A stretch of DNA of 13,960 nucleotides from JACDCY01 sp964350145 (GTDB lineage: Bacteria > Gemmatimonadota > Gemmatimonadetes > Gemmatimonadales > Gemmatimonadaceae). Position 1 is the first letter of the stretch; each line of letters begins with the position of its first letter. Positions 13,705 through 13,960 of this stretch are shown here, one piece after another. The position numbers were made by a program, and so were the translations under genes. A model generated the notes under the pieces. The model searched no databases and was not told the DNA's origin. It was given only the letters and a program-made list of their open reading frames with translations. The DNA lies in the NCBI GenBank assembly GCA_964350145.1, contig CAYGJL010000057.1:1-13960 (forward strand). The letters run 5' to 3'.

Positions 13705-13960
13705 ATGCGCGTAGTCTTGCAGCGAGTCTCCAGCGCCCGCGTGGCCGTCGACGGCCGTGTCACCGGGGAGATCGGCCGCGGTCTCCTCCTGCTCGCGGGC
13801 TTCACCGCGACGGATACTGCTGACGCCGTGGACTGGATGGCCGACAAGATCGCCACGCTGCGCATCTTCGGCGACGACGCCGGGAAGATGAACCTCTCGC
13901 TTGGCGACGTCGGTGGCGCCGTGCTGGTCGTGTCGCAGTTCACGCTGTACGGCGACGCGG
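13705..13960 (+). CDS. dtd: D-aminoacyl-tRNA deacylase, N-terminal part (cut by window end)
   Basis: The first 85 codons of a Dtd protein are present. Dtd removes D-amino acids (and glycine from tRNA-Ala) wrongly attached to tRNA, acting on free aminoacyl-tRNA in the cytosol. The N-terminus MRVVLQRVSSARVAVDG is the usual start, and the catalytic SQFTL motif is at residues 77-81 (VVSQFTLYGD), exactly where it lies in characterised homologues. The C-terminal ~60 residues, including the Gly-cis-Pro motif, lie beyond the window. ATG 13705 is preceded only by a weak GAGAG. The palindromic repeat ends 36 nt upstream and may separate this gene from the glmM-glmS operon. Confidence 0.95.
   Translation, partial: MRVVLQRVSSARVAVDGRVTGEIGRGLLLLAGFTATDTADAVDWMADKIATLRIFGDDAGKMNLSLGDVGGAVLVVSQFTLYGDA

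Overview
This is a compact, GC-rich bacterial stretch with several 1-10 nt gaps and 4-nt start/stop overlaps. Most gene starts lack a strong Shine-Dalgarno sequence, and long spurious ORFs lie opposite real genes. The gene content (UbiA/UbiX quinone genes, SMUG2-type glycosylase, HD-GYP regulator, VapBC, GlmM-GlmS) would fit a Gemmatimonadota-like lineage. That is an impression from protein sequence and not a proven placement.

Layout. 1-760: the end of a UbiA-family prenyltransferase overlapping ubiX, a pair used in (mena/ubi)quinone synthesis. 776-1576: two 118-residue membrane proteins, the first DUF2834-like. 1577-2392: an accessory patch holding an apparent gene remnant, a well-structured operator, and a vapB-vapC toxin-antitoxin pair. 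2415-5941 (minus strand): a tight three-gene unit read mutM (Fpg-like) > short UvrC/Cho-like GIY-YIG nuclease > MutL/MORC-like GHKL ATPase of unknown role. 6011-6691: a SMUG2-family uracil-DNA glycosylase transcribed divergently from mutM, so a 4.3 kb block is devoted to DNA damage processing. 6684-9103 (minus): a trans-sulfuration PLP enzyme overlapping purD. 9152-10234: a response regulator with an HD-GYP domain. 10306-13540: glmM-glmS, two steps of UDP-GlcNAc precursor synthesis. 13541-13704: an intergenic gap holding a 101-bp palindromic repeat element. 13705-13960: the start of dtd, cut by the window end.

The most interesting parts are the repair island (with a divergent Fpg lacking part of the usual 8-oxoguanine-capping loop, a UvrC lacking its second nuclease domain, and an uncharacterised GHKL ATPase), the symmetric vapBC operator, and the palindromic repeat downstream of glmS. 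I found no CRISPR array, rRNA, tRNA, transposase or phage gene.
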